Source: Uranotaenia lowii
Taxonomy: Eukaryota > Arthropoda > Insecta > Diptera > Culicidae
Assembly (NCBI RefSeq): GCF_029784155.1
Contig: NC_073692.1
Coordinates: 372,996,813-373,060,812 of the forward strand
Reading direction: 5' to 3'
Length of the DNA: 64,000 nt
Each line of letters starts with the position of its first letter. Positions within the stretch are counted from its first letter, which is position 1. Of the stretch, positions 36,501 to 47,939 are shown piece by piece. The position numbers and the translations under genes are program-made. The notes under the pieces were generated by a model, which was not told the DNA's origin, searched no databases, and saw only the letters and a list, made by a program, of their open reading frames with translations.

Positions 36501-36748
36501 CATCCATAGCTATAGCAAAAATGAGCTGAAGGTCGGCGGGTGAAACGAATGAAGGGAGGGCGTCGTGATGGGCTTTTGGATTGTTTGGAATGCTCGGTTT
36601 TTCTCTCTACATATCTCGATGCCACTATTTTGGCCACACATTTCGAAGGCATACATTTGCCGAGCTTTATTATTGTTTTTATTTCACCATCTACAGGACG
36701 AAGCTCAAACTTTGCCGAAATCGGCAGGTTTGTGATAATATATTAGGC
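36501..36748. other. Spacer before the satellite
   Basis: Unique-looking sequence between the GC-richer island and the array. No feature recognised. Confidence 0.4.
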
Positions 36749-39700
36749 TGACAAAAATGACTGAAAATGACAAAAATAACAAAAAAAAAACAAAAATGAC
36801 AAAAATCAAAAAATTACAAAAATAACAAAAATGAAGAAAATTGCAAAACAGACAAAAATTACAAAAAATGCAAAACTGACAAAATGACAAAAATGTCAAA
36901 AATGACAAAAATGGTAAAAATGATAAAAATGACAAAACTGACAGAAATGACAAAAATGACAAAAAAAATACCAAAAACGACAGAAACGGACAAAAATAAA
37001 AAAAAAAAAGAAAAGAATGACAATAATGAAAAAAAATGACAAAAATGACAAAAATGACAAAAATGGTAAAAATGATAAAAATGACAAAACTGACAGAAAT
37101 GACAAAAATGACAAAAAAATACCAAAAACGACAGAAACGGACAAAAATTAAAAAAAAAAAAGAAAAGAATGACAAAAATGAAAAAAATGACAAAAATGAC
37201 AAAAATGACAAAAATGACAAAAATGACGAAAAGGACAAAAATGACAAAAATGACAAAAATGACAAAAATGACAAAAATGACAAAAATGACAAAAATGACA
37301 AAAATGACAAAAATGACAAAAATGACAAAAATGACAAAAATGACAAATATGACAAAAATGACAAAAATGACAAAAATGACAAAAATGACAAAAATGACAA
37401 AAATGACAAAAATGACAAAAATGACAAAAATGACAAAAATGACAAAAATGACAAAAATGACAAAAATGACAAAAATGACAAAAATGACAAAAATGACAAA
37501 AATGACAAAAATGACAAAAATGACAAAAATGACAAAAATGACAAAAATGACAAAAATGACAAAAATGACAAAAATGACAAAAATGACAAAAATGACAAAA
37601 ATGACAAAAATGACAAAAATGACAAAAATGACAAAAATGACAAAAATGACAAAAATGACAAAAATGACAAAAATGACCAAAATGACAAAAATGACAAAAA
37701 TGACAAAAATGACAAAAATGACAAAAATGACAAAAATGACAAAAATGACAAAAATGACAAAAATGACAAAAATGACAAAAATGACAAAAATGACAAAAAT
37801 GACAAAAATGACAAAAATGACAAAAATGACAAAAATGACAAAAATGACAAAAATGACAAAAATGACAAAAATGACAAAAATGACAAAAATGACAAAAATG
37901 ACAAAAATGACAAAAATGACAAAAATGACAAAAATGACAAAAATGACAAAAATGACAAAAATGACAAAAATGACAAAAATGACAAAAATGACAAAAATGA
38001 CAAAAATGACAAAAATGACAAAAATGACAAAAATGACAAAAATGACAAAAATGACAAAAATGACAAAAATGACAAAAATGACAAAAATGACAAAAATGAC
38101 AAAAATGACAAAAATGACAAAAATGACAAAAATGACAAAAATGACAAAAATGACAAAAATGACAAAAATGACAAAAATGACAAAAATGACAAAAATGACA
38201 AAAATGACAAAAATGACAAAAATGACAAAAATGACAAAAATGACAAAAATGACAAAAATGACAAAAATGACAAAAATGACAAAAATGACAAAAATGACAA
38301 AAATGACAAAAATGACAAAAATGACAAAAATGACAAAAATGACAAAAATGACAAAAATGACAAAAATGACAAAAATGACAAAAATGACAAAAATGACAAA
38401 AATGACAAAAATGACAAAAATGACAAAAATGACAAAAATGACAAAAATGACAAAAATGACAAAAATGACAAAAACGACAAAAATGACAAAACTGACAGAA
38501 ATGACAAAAATGACAAAAAAAAAAAAATACCAAAAACGACAGAAACGGACAAAAATTAAAAAAAAAAGAAAAGAATGACAAAAATGAAAAAAATGACAAA
38601 AATGACAAAAATGACAAAAATGACGAAAATGACAAAAATGACAAAAATGACAAAAATGACAAAAACGACAAAAATGACAAAAATGACAAAAATGACAAAA
38701 ATGACAAAAATGACAAAAATGACAAAAATGACAAAAATGACAAAAATGACAAAAATGACAAAAATGACAAAAATGACAAAAATGACAAAAATGACAAAAA
38801 TGACAAAAATGACAAAAATGACAAAAATGACAAAAATGACAAAAATGACAAAAATGACAAAAATGACAAAAATGACAAAAATGACAAAAATGACAAAAAT
38901 GACAAAAATGACAAAAATGACAAAAATGACAAAAATGACAAAAATGACAAAAATGACAAAAATGACAAAAATGACAAAAATGACAAAAATGACAAAAATG
39001 ACAAAAATGACAAAAATGACAAAAATGACAAAAATGACAAAAATGACAAAAATGACAAAAATGACAAAAATGACCAAAAATGACAAAAATGACAAAAATG
39101 ACAAAAATGACAAAAATGACAAAAATGACAAAAATGACAAAAATGACAAAAATGACAAAAATGACAAAAATGAAAAAAATGAAAAAAATGACAAAAATGA
39201 CAAAAATGACAAAAATGACAAAAATGACAAAAATGACAAAAATGACAAAAATGACAAAAATGACAAAAATGACAAAAATGACAAAAATGACAAAAATGAC
39301 AAAAATGACAAAAATGACAAAAATGACAAAAATGACAAAAATGACAAAAATGACAAAAATGACAAAAATGACAAAAATGACAAAAATGACAAAAATGACA
39401 AAAATGACAAAAATGACAAAAATGACAAAAATGACAAAAATGACAAAAATGACAAAAATGACAAAAATGACAAAAATGACAAAAATGACAAAAATGACAA
39501 AAATGACAAAAATGACAAAAATGACAAAAATGACAAAAATGACAAAAATGACAAAAATGACAAAAATGACAAAAATGACAAAAATGACAAAAATGACAAA
39601 AATGACAAAAATGACAAAAATGACAAAAATGACAAAAATGACAAAAATGACAAAAATGACAAAAATGACAAAAATGACAAAAATGACAAAAATGACAAAA

Positions 39701-42017
39701 ATGACAAAAATGACAAAAATGACAAAAATGACAAAAATGACAAAAATGACAAAAACGACAAAAATGACAAAACTGACAGAAATGACAAAAATGACAAAAA
39801 AAAATACCAAAAACGACAGAAACGGACAAAAATTTAAAAAAAAAGAAAAGAATGACAAAAATGAAAAAAATGACAAAAATGACAAAAATGACAAAAATGA
39901 CGAAAATGACGAAAATGACAAAAATGACAAAAATGACAAAAATGACAAAAATGACAAAAATGACAAAAATGACAAAAATGACAAAAATGACAAAAACGAC
40001 AAAAATGACAAAAATGACAAAAATGACAAAAATGACAAAAATGACAAAAATGACAAAAATGACAAAAATGACAAAAATGACAAAAATGACAAAAATGACA
40101 AAAATGACAAAAATGACAAAAATGACAAAAATGACAAAAATGACAAAAATGACAAAAATGACAAAAATGACAAAAATGACAAAAATGACAAAAATGACAA
40201 AAATGACAAAAATGACAAAAATGACAAAAATGACAAAAATGACAAAAATGACAAAAATGACAAAAATGACAAAAATGACAAAAATGACAAAAATGACAAA
40301 AATGACAAAAATGACAAAAATGACAAAAATGACAAAAATGACAAAAATGACAAAAATGACAAAAATGACAAAAATGACAAAAATGACAAAAATGACAAAA
40401 ATGACAAAAATGACAAAAATGACAAAAATGACAAAAATGACAAAAATGACAAAAATGACAAAAATGACAAAAATGACAAAAATGACAAAAATGACAAAAA
40501 TGACAAAAATGACAAAAACGACAAAAATGACAAAACTGACAGAAATGACAAAAATGACAAAAAAAAATACCAAAAACGACAGAAACGGACAAAAATTAAA
40601 ACAAAAAGAAAAGAATGACAAAAATGAAAAATATGACAAAAATGACAAAAATGACAAAAATGACGAAAATGACAAAAATGACAAAAATGACAAAAATGAC
40701 AAAAATGACAAAAATGACAAAAATGACAAAAATGACAAAAATGACAAAAATGACAAAAATGACAAAAATGACAAAAATGACAAAAATGACAAAAATGACA
40801 AAATTGACAAAAATGACAAAAATGACAAAAATGACAAAAATGACAAAAATGACAAAAATGACAAAAATGACAAAAATGACAAAAATGACAAAAATGACAA
40901 AAATGACAAAAATGACAAAAATGACAAAAATGACAAAAATGACAAAAATGACAAAAATGACAAAAATGACAAAAATGACAAAAATGACAAAAATGACAAA
41001 AATGACAAAAATGACAAAAATGACAAAAATGACAAAAATGACAAAAATGACAAAAATGACAAAAATGACAAAAATGACAAAAATGACAAAAATGACAAAA
41101 ATGACAAAAATGACAAAAATGACAAAAATGACAAAAATGACAAAAATGACAAAAATGACAAAAATGACAAAAATGACAAAAATGACAAAAATGACAAAAA
41201 TGACAAAAATGACAAAAATGACAAAAATGACAAAAATGACAAAAATGACAAAAATGAAAAAAATGAAAAAAATGAAAAAAATTGACAAAAATGACAAAAA
41301 TGACAAAAATGACAAAAATGACAAAAATGACAAAAATGACAAAAATGACAAAAATGACAAAAATGACAAAAATGACAAAAATGACAAAAATGACAAAAAT
41401 GACAAAAATGACAAAAATGACAAAAATGACAAAAATGACAAAAATGACAAAAATGACAAAAATGACAAAAATGACAAAAATGACAAAAATGACAAAAATG
41501 ACAAAAATGACAAAAATGACAAAAATGACAAAAATGACAAAAATGACAAAAATGACAAAAATGACAAAAATGACAAAAATGACAAAAATGACAAAAATGA
41601 CAAAAATGACAAAAATGACAAAAATGACAAAAATGACAAAAATGACAAAAATGACAAAAATGACAAAAATGACAAAAATGACAAAAATGACAAAAACGAC
41701 AAAAATGACAAAACTGACAGAAATGACAAAAATGACAAAAATGACAAAAATGACAAAAATGACAAAAATGACAAAAATGACAAAAATGACAAAAACGACA
41801 AAAATGACAAAACTGACAGAAATGACAAAAATGACAAAAAAAAAACCAAAAACGACAGAAACGGACAAAAATTAAAAAAAAAGAAAAGAATGACAAAAAT
41901 GAAAAAAATGACAAAAATGACAAAAATGACAAAAATGACGAAAATGACAAAAATGACAAAAATGACAAAAATGACAAAAAAGACAAAATGTCAAAAATGT
42001 CAAAAATGACAAAAATC
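36749..42017. repeat. Giant 9-bp satellite array (TGACAAAAA)n with higher-order units
   Basis: About 5.3 kb, or close to 585 copies, of TGACAAAAA. Every canonical block is bounded by the same spacer, ACCAAAAACGACAGAAACGG followed by ACAAAAATT and an A-rich AAAGAAAAGAATGAC. The spacer core lies at 36971, 37122, 38530, 39807, 40570 and 41846, giving higher-order lengths near 151, 1408, 1277, 763 and 1276 bp. Each unit starts with an ATGAAAAAAATG variant and, a few repeats on, TGACGAAAA; it closes with AAAACGACAAAAATGACAAA then ACTGACAG. The first 200 bp (36749-36960) are irregular. The 9-bp period has no stop in five of six frames, which creates spurious frames of up to 1669 codons. Confidence 0.95.
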
Positions 42018-42796
42018 ACTTAAATGAATTAAATGAAGAAAATTATTGATAAAAGGAAACCCCAAAAAATATACAAAAAACGCGATTAAAAAATCTTTTT
42101 TATTAAGTCTTTTTCGTCATTAACTTGTTTTTTGTGTTGGTAATTTAGGGTGCGTTATAATGTTTTTTTATTTTGTTTTTTTTTTCATATAGATATTGCA
42201 ATTCTCCTTAATTTTTTAATTTTTTAAATTTTTGTTTTTTTGTAATTTTTAATTTTTTTTGATTGAATGTGTTTTTTGTGATATTTAAGTATCATTTTCT
42301 GTTCCGATTGTTTTCGTAGTTTTTCAGATTTTGAAATTTGATTAAGTTTCGTCATTTTTATAATTGATTTTTAATTAATCAAAGATCGATGATCATTTCT
42401 GTTGAAAATTAAGTGAAAAAAATCGCCGCTTATTTTAATGCATCAATTGGCAAATGGCAAATTAAAAAGGTGAACCGTCATGTTACGATACATATTTACA
42501 AACAAACAAACACACTTTTTTTTCCAAATAAAAGTTTTACTGACTGAATGTTTGAGCGGTAGTTTTTGCAAAACTCATTTTTTTTGCAATTTTCCAATTT
42601 TAGCTTTTTAAAATGTTTGTTATTTTTTTTAGCAAATTTGTTATAGGTATTTTTGAATAATTTTTTTTAATTTCATGTCAATTTGGTTATTTGATCAATT
42701 TATGAAATTTCCATAACTTGTTCTTTTTTGTTAGGTTAGTTACTTTTTCTACAAGTTTTCGTTATTTTTGAAATTTTATGCTTTTTTATAATTTAA
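42018..42796. other. T-rich stretch, no gene
   Basis: Very T-rich plus strand with many homopolymer runs next to the satellite. Nothing coding. Confidence 0.5.
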
Positions 42797-44676
42797 CTAG
42801 CTGATCCCATACGAACTCCGTTTCGCTTTCAACTTCGAATATATTATGAACAATTTGAATGAAAGTCAATAGCCAAATATTTTCCAGATGCATTTCCGAA
42901 TTAATTGTTAAGTTATAATTGCAAAAATATTGAACGAACACCTCTTCTGTCGTCTGCTACTTCATTTGAAATCAGGAATTTATTGCCCGTGCCAAAAAAA
43001 AACCGTGTAAAAATTTCGAGTCGATCGTCGCATAACAACGCAATTATTACTAAAAAATTAAATTCCTTTTGGTGGCCTCTTATACAATCTTTGATATCTG
43101 AAGTCGATTGCCCATCTCTGAAAACTACCGTGTGCAAATTTTCATCCCAATCCGATATATAATAACGACGATATTTCAACAATATTGTAAGGTTAATATG
43201 GACGGCCCCATTGCCGGCACCTTACGCTGAACTCAATACCTGAAATCGATTGATCGTCCCTCAAAACTCTTGTGTACCAATTTTCATCTAAATACGATGT
43301 ATAATAACGACAATATCGCAAAAACAGTGAATAGTTAATATGGACGACCCCTTAGGCCGACTCCTGACTTTAATTCGGATAAGTGAATTCAATTGTTTGT
43401 CCCAAATAACTCCTATGTGCCAATGGGTTGAAACAATCCGATGTATAAAAACGGCAAGATGAAAACTCAATATAGACGACCCTTTTAGCCGGCCCCTTAT
43501 TTTGAATTTGATACCTCAATCTTTTACAAACATCATTTCTTAGGAAGCTTGAATAGATTTGGCCTAATAGTTTTATCTTCAAGTGATTAAACTGCTTTTT
43601 TATCTTTTGCATCCCTTATCTAACGAAAATATCTGTGAAGATTATCCCACTTTTCAATATGGATGATTTTGTTGAGGATGTTGAAAACTCACTTTGCATG
43701 CTTTCAACTGCATGTGTGTATTTTTTTCGCTTTTCAATTTCGCACTGTTTTATTATTAGTTTATTTTAAATGTTGGAAGCTCTACTAATAGCTTTTGAAG
43801 TTCTTGAAAACAAATCATCTCGAAAACACCATTTTTATATTATGAAAAGTTTTTTTTAGTTCTGTTTTCTTTTCATGGGCACAAACATCCCATTAATAGA
43901 TGGTAGAATCGACCACATTGGTCATCAATGATAACTCAAAAGTTAGAAATTGGTCAGTGAAATCGAATTGTATAAAACTACAAACCTCAAATTTTATTAT
44001 CTTATCAATTTTCAAATCCCCCATCAAAATTCCAATTGAAGCGTTAAAATCGCAGCCTTGAACTTATAACTCTGAATCAAATAAAATTTTCTTTCTCTAT
44101 GAGGAATTCCAAAAATATAAAAATGATTGACCCTCAAAGCCCCCCAGCGGCGGTAAAGAGCACTTTGAAAGCCACTACTATTCTAGTCAATATATTCCTA
44201 ACAGGCTAGTTGTATTTTTCAATCAAAATGTAGGCTTATAATAGTATCCAAATATCTTGTACCGGTAGCATGTGTTTTGAACAGTAAAGGTAAAAAAAAC
44301 ACCCGCCAAAATTTTCATTTTCAAATTTTTAATGCTCAGCAAGCTTTGATTTGCTATCCACTACATGTGAGCTCTGGATGGTCGTTTCTAATAGCCTGCC
44401 CATGGTGATGGTGAAAATAATCCCGCCAACGAAACGAACGGAAACGAAAGTCGGTTCACAAAATGGGTGCCATGACTTTTGGTTCGTTGGAATAAAACCG
44501 TTGTTGTATGGACGACCTCCTTCAAAAGGGGTCATCCGAAAATCTAAAAACATTTTTCATCATTCCTGGTCCTAATGAGCACCCATGCCAAATTTCAGCT
44601 CTCTAGCTCTTAAGGCAGCTGAGCCTATTGAAGACAAACATACAAACGAACAAACGGAAATTACTTTTTATATATA
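42797..44676. mobile_element. Interspersed repeat A (CTAGCTGA...TTTTTATATATA), with internal tandem units
   Basis: It starts CTAGCTGATCCCATACGAAC and ends with a run of ACAAAC-type repeats and TTTTTATATATA. Both features are shared with copy B at 45658-47184. Between 43050 and 43600 units of about 132-142 bp recur, marked by ATGGACG(A/G)CCCC at 43198 and 43340 and a variant at 43472. Each unit includes GTGCAAATTTTCATC and an AATCCGATGTATAATAACG-like phrase. The last 330 bp, with a CCAAATTTCAG phrase, match copy B closely. Termini of this kind are widespread in arthropod genomes; the class is not certain and no protein is encoded. Confidence 0.7.
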
Positions 44677-45651
44677 GGGGAGAGTGGGGATACTTGATCC
44701 CCTTTTCTTATTTTTACCATATCTTTTTGGAAAAATTTAGCAACTCGCCGTTTTTGACATTTTCTGACAGCTTGTAACTTCAAATTTCTATGCTCCAAAA
44801 ATAAGAACGATACTTGAACCCGTTGATGAACTAGAAGCACTTTCGTGGGAGTAAAAAAAATGCGATTTTTCTGAAGTTAGGGGAGACTTGATCCCCTATT
44901 GAAGGAGACTTGATATTTTATTCAGGAAGCCCTAATCCTTGTATAAAAATAAAACAAAACCCCAAGATAGAATGTTAATTGACTATTTTGGTCATGTTTG
45001 TTCTCATTTCACAATTTATAGCAGACCTAAGAAGATAATTCTATAACTTTGTCTCAACGCTAACAACATTGCATACTTTAAGGCGCTATTTTTTATAAGT
45101 AAGAGAAAATTAATTATTTTTGCTCTTTTCTTCAGACAATTGTTTGATAAATATTTGTTTTTGGATAAATATTAGTAATTTCGTAATCAGCAATCATAAC
45201 GATCAATTCAGAAGAAGAATATGCCGTTTGGAAGGGGGATCAATTGTACCCAACTCTAGGGGATCAATTGTACCAATAATCAACATTTTAGAAAACTTTT
45301 TCTGAAAAAAGTTGAGAGTTTTCCATTGCTTTGAAAATATGGCATTGTGAAGTTCATTTTACGCTCGAACGATTGATACATTGAAACAAATATTTTTTTC
45401 ATAATTTTCCCATGTAAGGAACATTTTAAAGTGATGAAAAAAGATCTTCAAGTTACATTTAGGGAAATTTTTCAAACAAAGTTCAATTACTCAAACAATT
45501 ATTTTGTTAAAAATTTTTAAACTACCAGCATTGTTATTTTGCTCATTTTGGCACATTTTTCTAGAACATTTGATCTTTGTAAGACATTCCAGTTTCGAGA
45601 TATAGCTAAGGAATCAAGTATCCCCAGGGATCAAGTATCCTCATTCTCCCC
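44677..45651. mobile_element. MITE with GGGGAGAGTGGGG termini inserted between repeats A and B
   Basis: The left end GGGGAGAGTGGGGATACTTG and the right end (inverse) GGGGAGAATGAGGATACTTG bound 975 bp, with TA on both sides. Internal copies of GATCCCC and GGGGATCAATTGTACC occur. It shares its 13-bp terminus with the element at 54255-55071. Excision with one TA would join repeat A directly to TAGACTAGCTGA, the start of repeat B. Confidence 0.8.
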
Positions 45652-45657
45652 TATAGA

Positions 45658-47184
45658 CTAGCTGAACCCGTACGAACTTCGTTTCGCTTTAAATCATTGG
45701 TATGTCAAAATGAGTTTAGAAAATGAATTCGAAACATTCTTTCGACAATTTTGGGGAAAAAATTCAACAGTGTTTAAAGTCGCTACTATTACTATTACTT
45801 GAAATTCAAATTAAACTGTTGATTGGCTTTTTATTAAAATTTATGTGAGAGTGTTTTCTTCTCGATCGGTTGCAAAATCTAGACATTATGGCAAAAACAT
45901 GTATGTACCTACTATTTGTTTGTGTACACGACTCTTTCGCTTGACCTTCACACTTAAATTGGTATCAATTAACTGCCTCCAACAAAATTATTGCACAAAA
46001 CACTGAACTTTCAATGAAACCCTCTTTTTCTATCCCATGGCCCGAAATTCGATAATTGAAACCAATTTTACGTTCCTCAATACTCCCTTGTGCCATTTTT
46101 TCTTTTCAAATTATATGTAAAATTACTTCAGGAACTTGAAAACAGTGATCAGTGAATATAGACGCCCCTTTCGCCGACCCTTGACACGGAACATGCTACC
46201 TGGAGTCAATTGCTCATAGTTTATAACCCTCATCTGAACATTTTCATCTCAATCCGATGCATGATCACGACAATATCGCGAAAACAGTGAGCAACTAACA
46301 TGGACGGCCTTTTTTGACCACGATTCAAAACTTGACACCTGAAATCAATTATCTTTTCTGTTAAACTTCCATGTGCCAATTTTCATTACAATTCTATGCT
46401 CAATCAAGAGAATATCGTAAAAACAGTGAACAGATAATAACCCCTTTTGCCGACCCCTGAGTCAAGATTTGAAACCTGAAAGCAAAAGAGCGTCCCTCAA
46501 AACTCCTATGCGGAAATTTTCATCTCAATCCAATGTAGAATAACGTCAAAATCGCAAAAACATTAAAGTTGGGTATGGACGACTCCTTCAGCCGACTTCT
46601 GATCCGCAATTCGAAACTTGAAATCGATTGCTCGTCTTTCAAAACACTCATGTGCAAATTTTCATCACAATCCAGTGTATAACAACACCAATATCGCAAA
46701 AACATTAACCAGTTAATATGGACGACCCCTTTGGCCGACCCCTGACCCTAAATTTGATAACTGTAATCGATTGCTCGTCTTTCAAAACACTCATGTGCAA
46801 ATTTTCATCACAATCCGGTGTATAATAACGCCAATATCGCAAAATTATTAATCAGTTGATATGGACGACCCCTTTGGCCGACCCCTGACCCTAAACTTGA
46901 TAACTGTAATCGATTGCTCGTCTTTCAAAACACTCATGTGCAAATTTTCATCACAATCCGACGCAAAATAACGTCAATAACGTGAAAACAATATTTGTCT
47001 TGTATGGACGACCCCCCTCAGAAGGGGTCGTCCAAAAATCTAAAAACATTTTTCATCATTCCTGGTCCTAATGAGCATCCATGCCAAATTTCAGATCTCT
47101 AGCTCTTAAGACGGCTGAGTCTATTGAGGACAAACAAACAAACAAACAAACAAACATACAGATAATTGCTTTTTATATATATAG
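45658..47184. mobile_element. Interspersed repeat B, head-to-tail with A, with 143-bp internal units
   Basis: It starts CTAGCTGAACCCGTACGAAC and ends ACAAACAAACAAAC... then TTTTTATATATATAG. Internal units carrying TGGACGAC recur at 46576, 46719, 46862 and 47005, exactly 143 bp apart, with older units near 46160, 46301 and about 46440. Each unit holds ATCGATTGCTCGTCTTTC and GTGCAAATTTTCATCACAAT. Uniform spacing suggests recent local amplification. No coding frame. Confidence 0.72.
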
Positions 47185-47292
47185 ATTTATTTTTGTTATT
47201 TTGATAGCTTTACAATATTTCGCAGATTTTGTGTGTGTAGTAAATTGAAATTTGTATAGTATTTGTTGATTTATTTTTGTAGTTTTTGTCAT

Positions 47293-47924
47293 CAATACTG
47301 ATGTTATGAAATCGCTTGGTACATCTTTGTACCTGAAAATGATCACATTTTCATATGTGATGAAAGAAATTAGAGAAACATGAACTATCAAAGAACGAAA
47401 GAACATAAGCCGTAAATATCATGAAAATTTCGAAAAAGATACAACGGCTCACCGACAGGACTTGAACCTGCAATCTCCGCTTCGGTACAACGGCGCGTTA
47501 GCCAATTCCACCACGGTGAACGTGATGGAACCGGCGAACACGAGCAATCGAGCTCTGCCGATCAACTGCTGGACCTTCTATCGAAACACCATGTATATCC
47601 CGCATGTGATCTTTCCCTCTATTGATCTCTCTTGTTTCTCTAACCCCACCCATCGACTCGGGATTTTAGCCGAGCGAGCACATGGTCGATTGCTTCGGGT
47701 TTGCCGCAACTTACGGTCAGATGAAGAAGCAATCAGTGCCGCTCAAGGTTCCGAGCAGACCAGTTACACAGGGAGGTGTTGCTCTGTTGAAATCAATACT
47801 GATGTTATGAAATGGCTTTCAGGTACAAAGATGTACCAAGCGGCTTTTACGGCTATTTACGGCTTATGTTCTTTCGTTCTTTGATAGTTCATGTTTCTCT
47901 AATTTCTTTCATCACATATGAAAA
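47293..47924 (-). mobile_element. tRNA-containing composite element with perfect 72-bp inverted arms
   Basis: A 15-bp direct repeat, TGTAGTTTTTGTCAT, flanks it (47278-47292 and 47925-47939, the latter sharing one base with an arm). Inside, arms 47347-47418 and 47854-47925 are perfect inverses over 72 bp. CTTGGTACATCTTTGTACCT at 47315 is inverted at 47821, while a 22-bp block (ATCAATACTGATGTTATGAA...) is repeated directly at 47291 and 47792. The 435-bp centre is GC-rich and holds a tRNA-like unit on the minus strand. A 15-bp duplication suits target-primed retroposition; the long arms suit a fold-back. It is therefore an unusual hybrid. The 140-codon frame through it is not credible. Confidence 0.7.
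47447..47521 (-). tRNA. tRNA-like pseudogene (SINE head), candidate cloverleaf
   Basis: On the minus strand, TTCACCG pairs with CGGTGAG (7-bp acceptor stem with one G-U). TGGTGGAATTGGCTAACG is a good A box. A 5-bp anticodon stem CCGTT/AGCGG encloses a 7-base loop GTACCGA with U33 and nominal anticodon ACC. GCAGGTTCAAGTCCTGT gives a T arm that matches the B box. The nominal Gly-ACC anticodon is not a usual eukaryotic isoacceptor, so I treat it as a diverged tRNA-derived promoter unit rather than a working tRNA. Confidence 0.5.
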
Positions 47925-47939
47925 TGTAGTTTTTGTCAT

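Noticed and set aside
36749..42017. CRISPR array
   Set aside because: The repeats are 9 bp and contiguous, with no unique spacers, in eukaryotic DNA.
36705..42019. Open frames of up to 1669 codons (repeats of SFL, VIF, HFC, KMT, NDK)
   Set aside because: They are translations of the 9-bp TGACAAAAA array. The unit has no stop in five of six frames, so length carries no coding information.
47462..47884. 140-codon plus-strand frame
   Set aside because: It runs antisense through the tRNA-like unit and into an inverted arm; it is explained by the GC-rich centre of the composite element.
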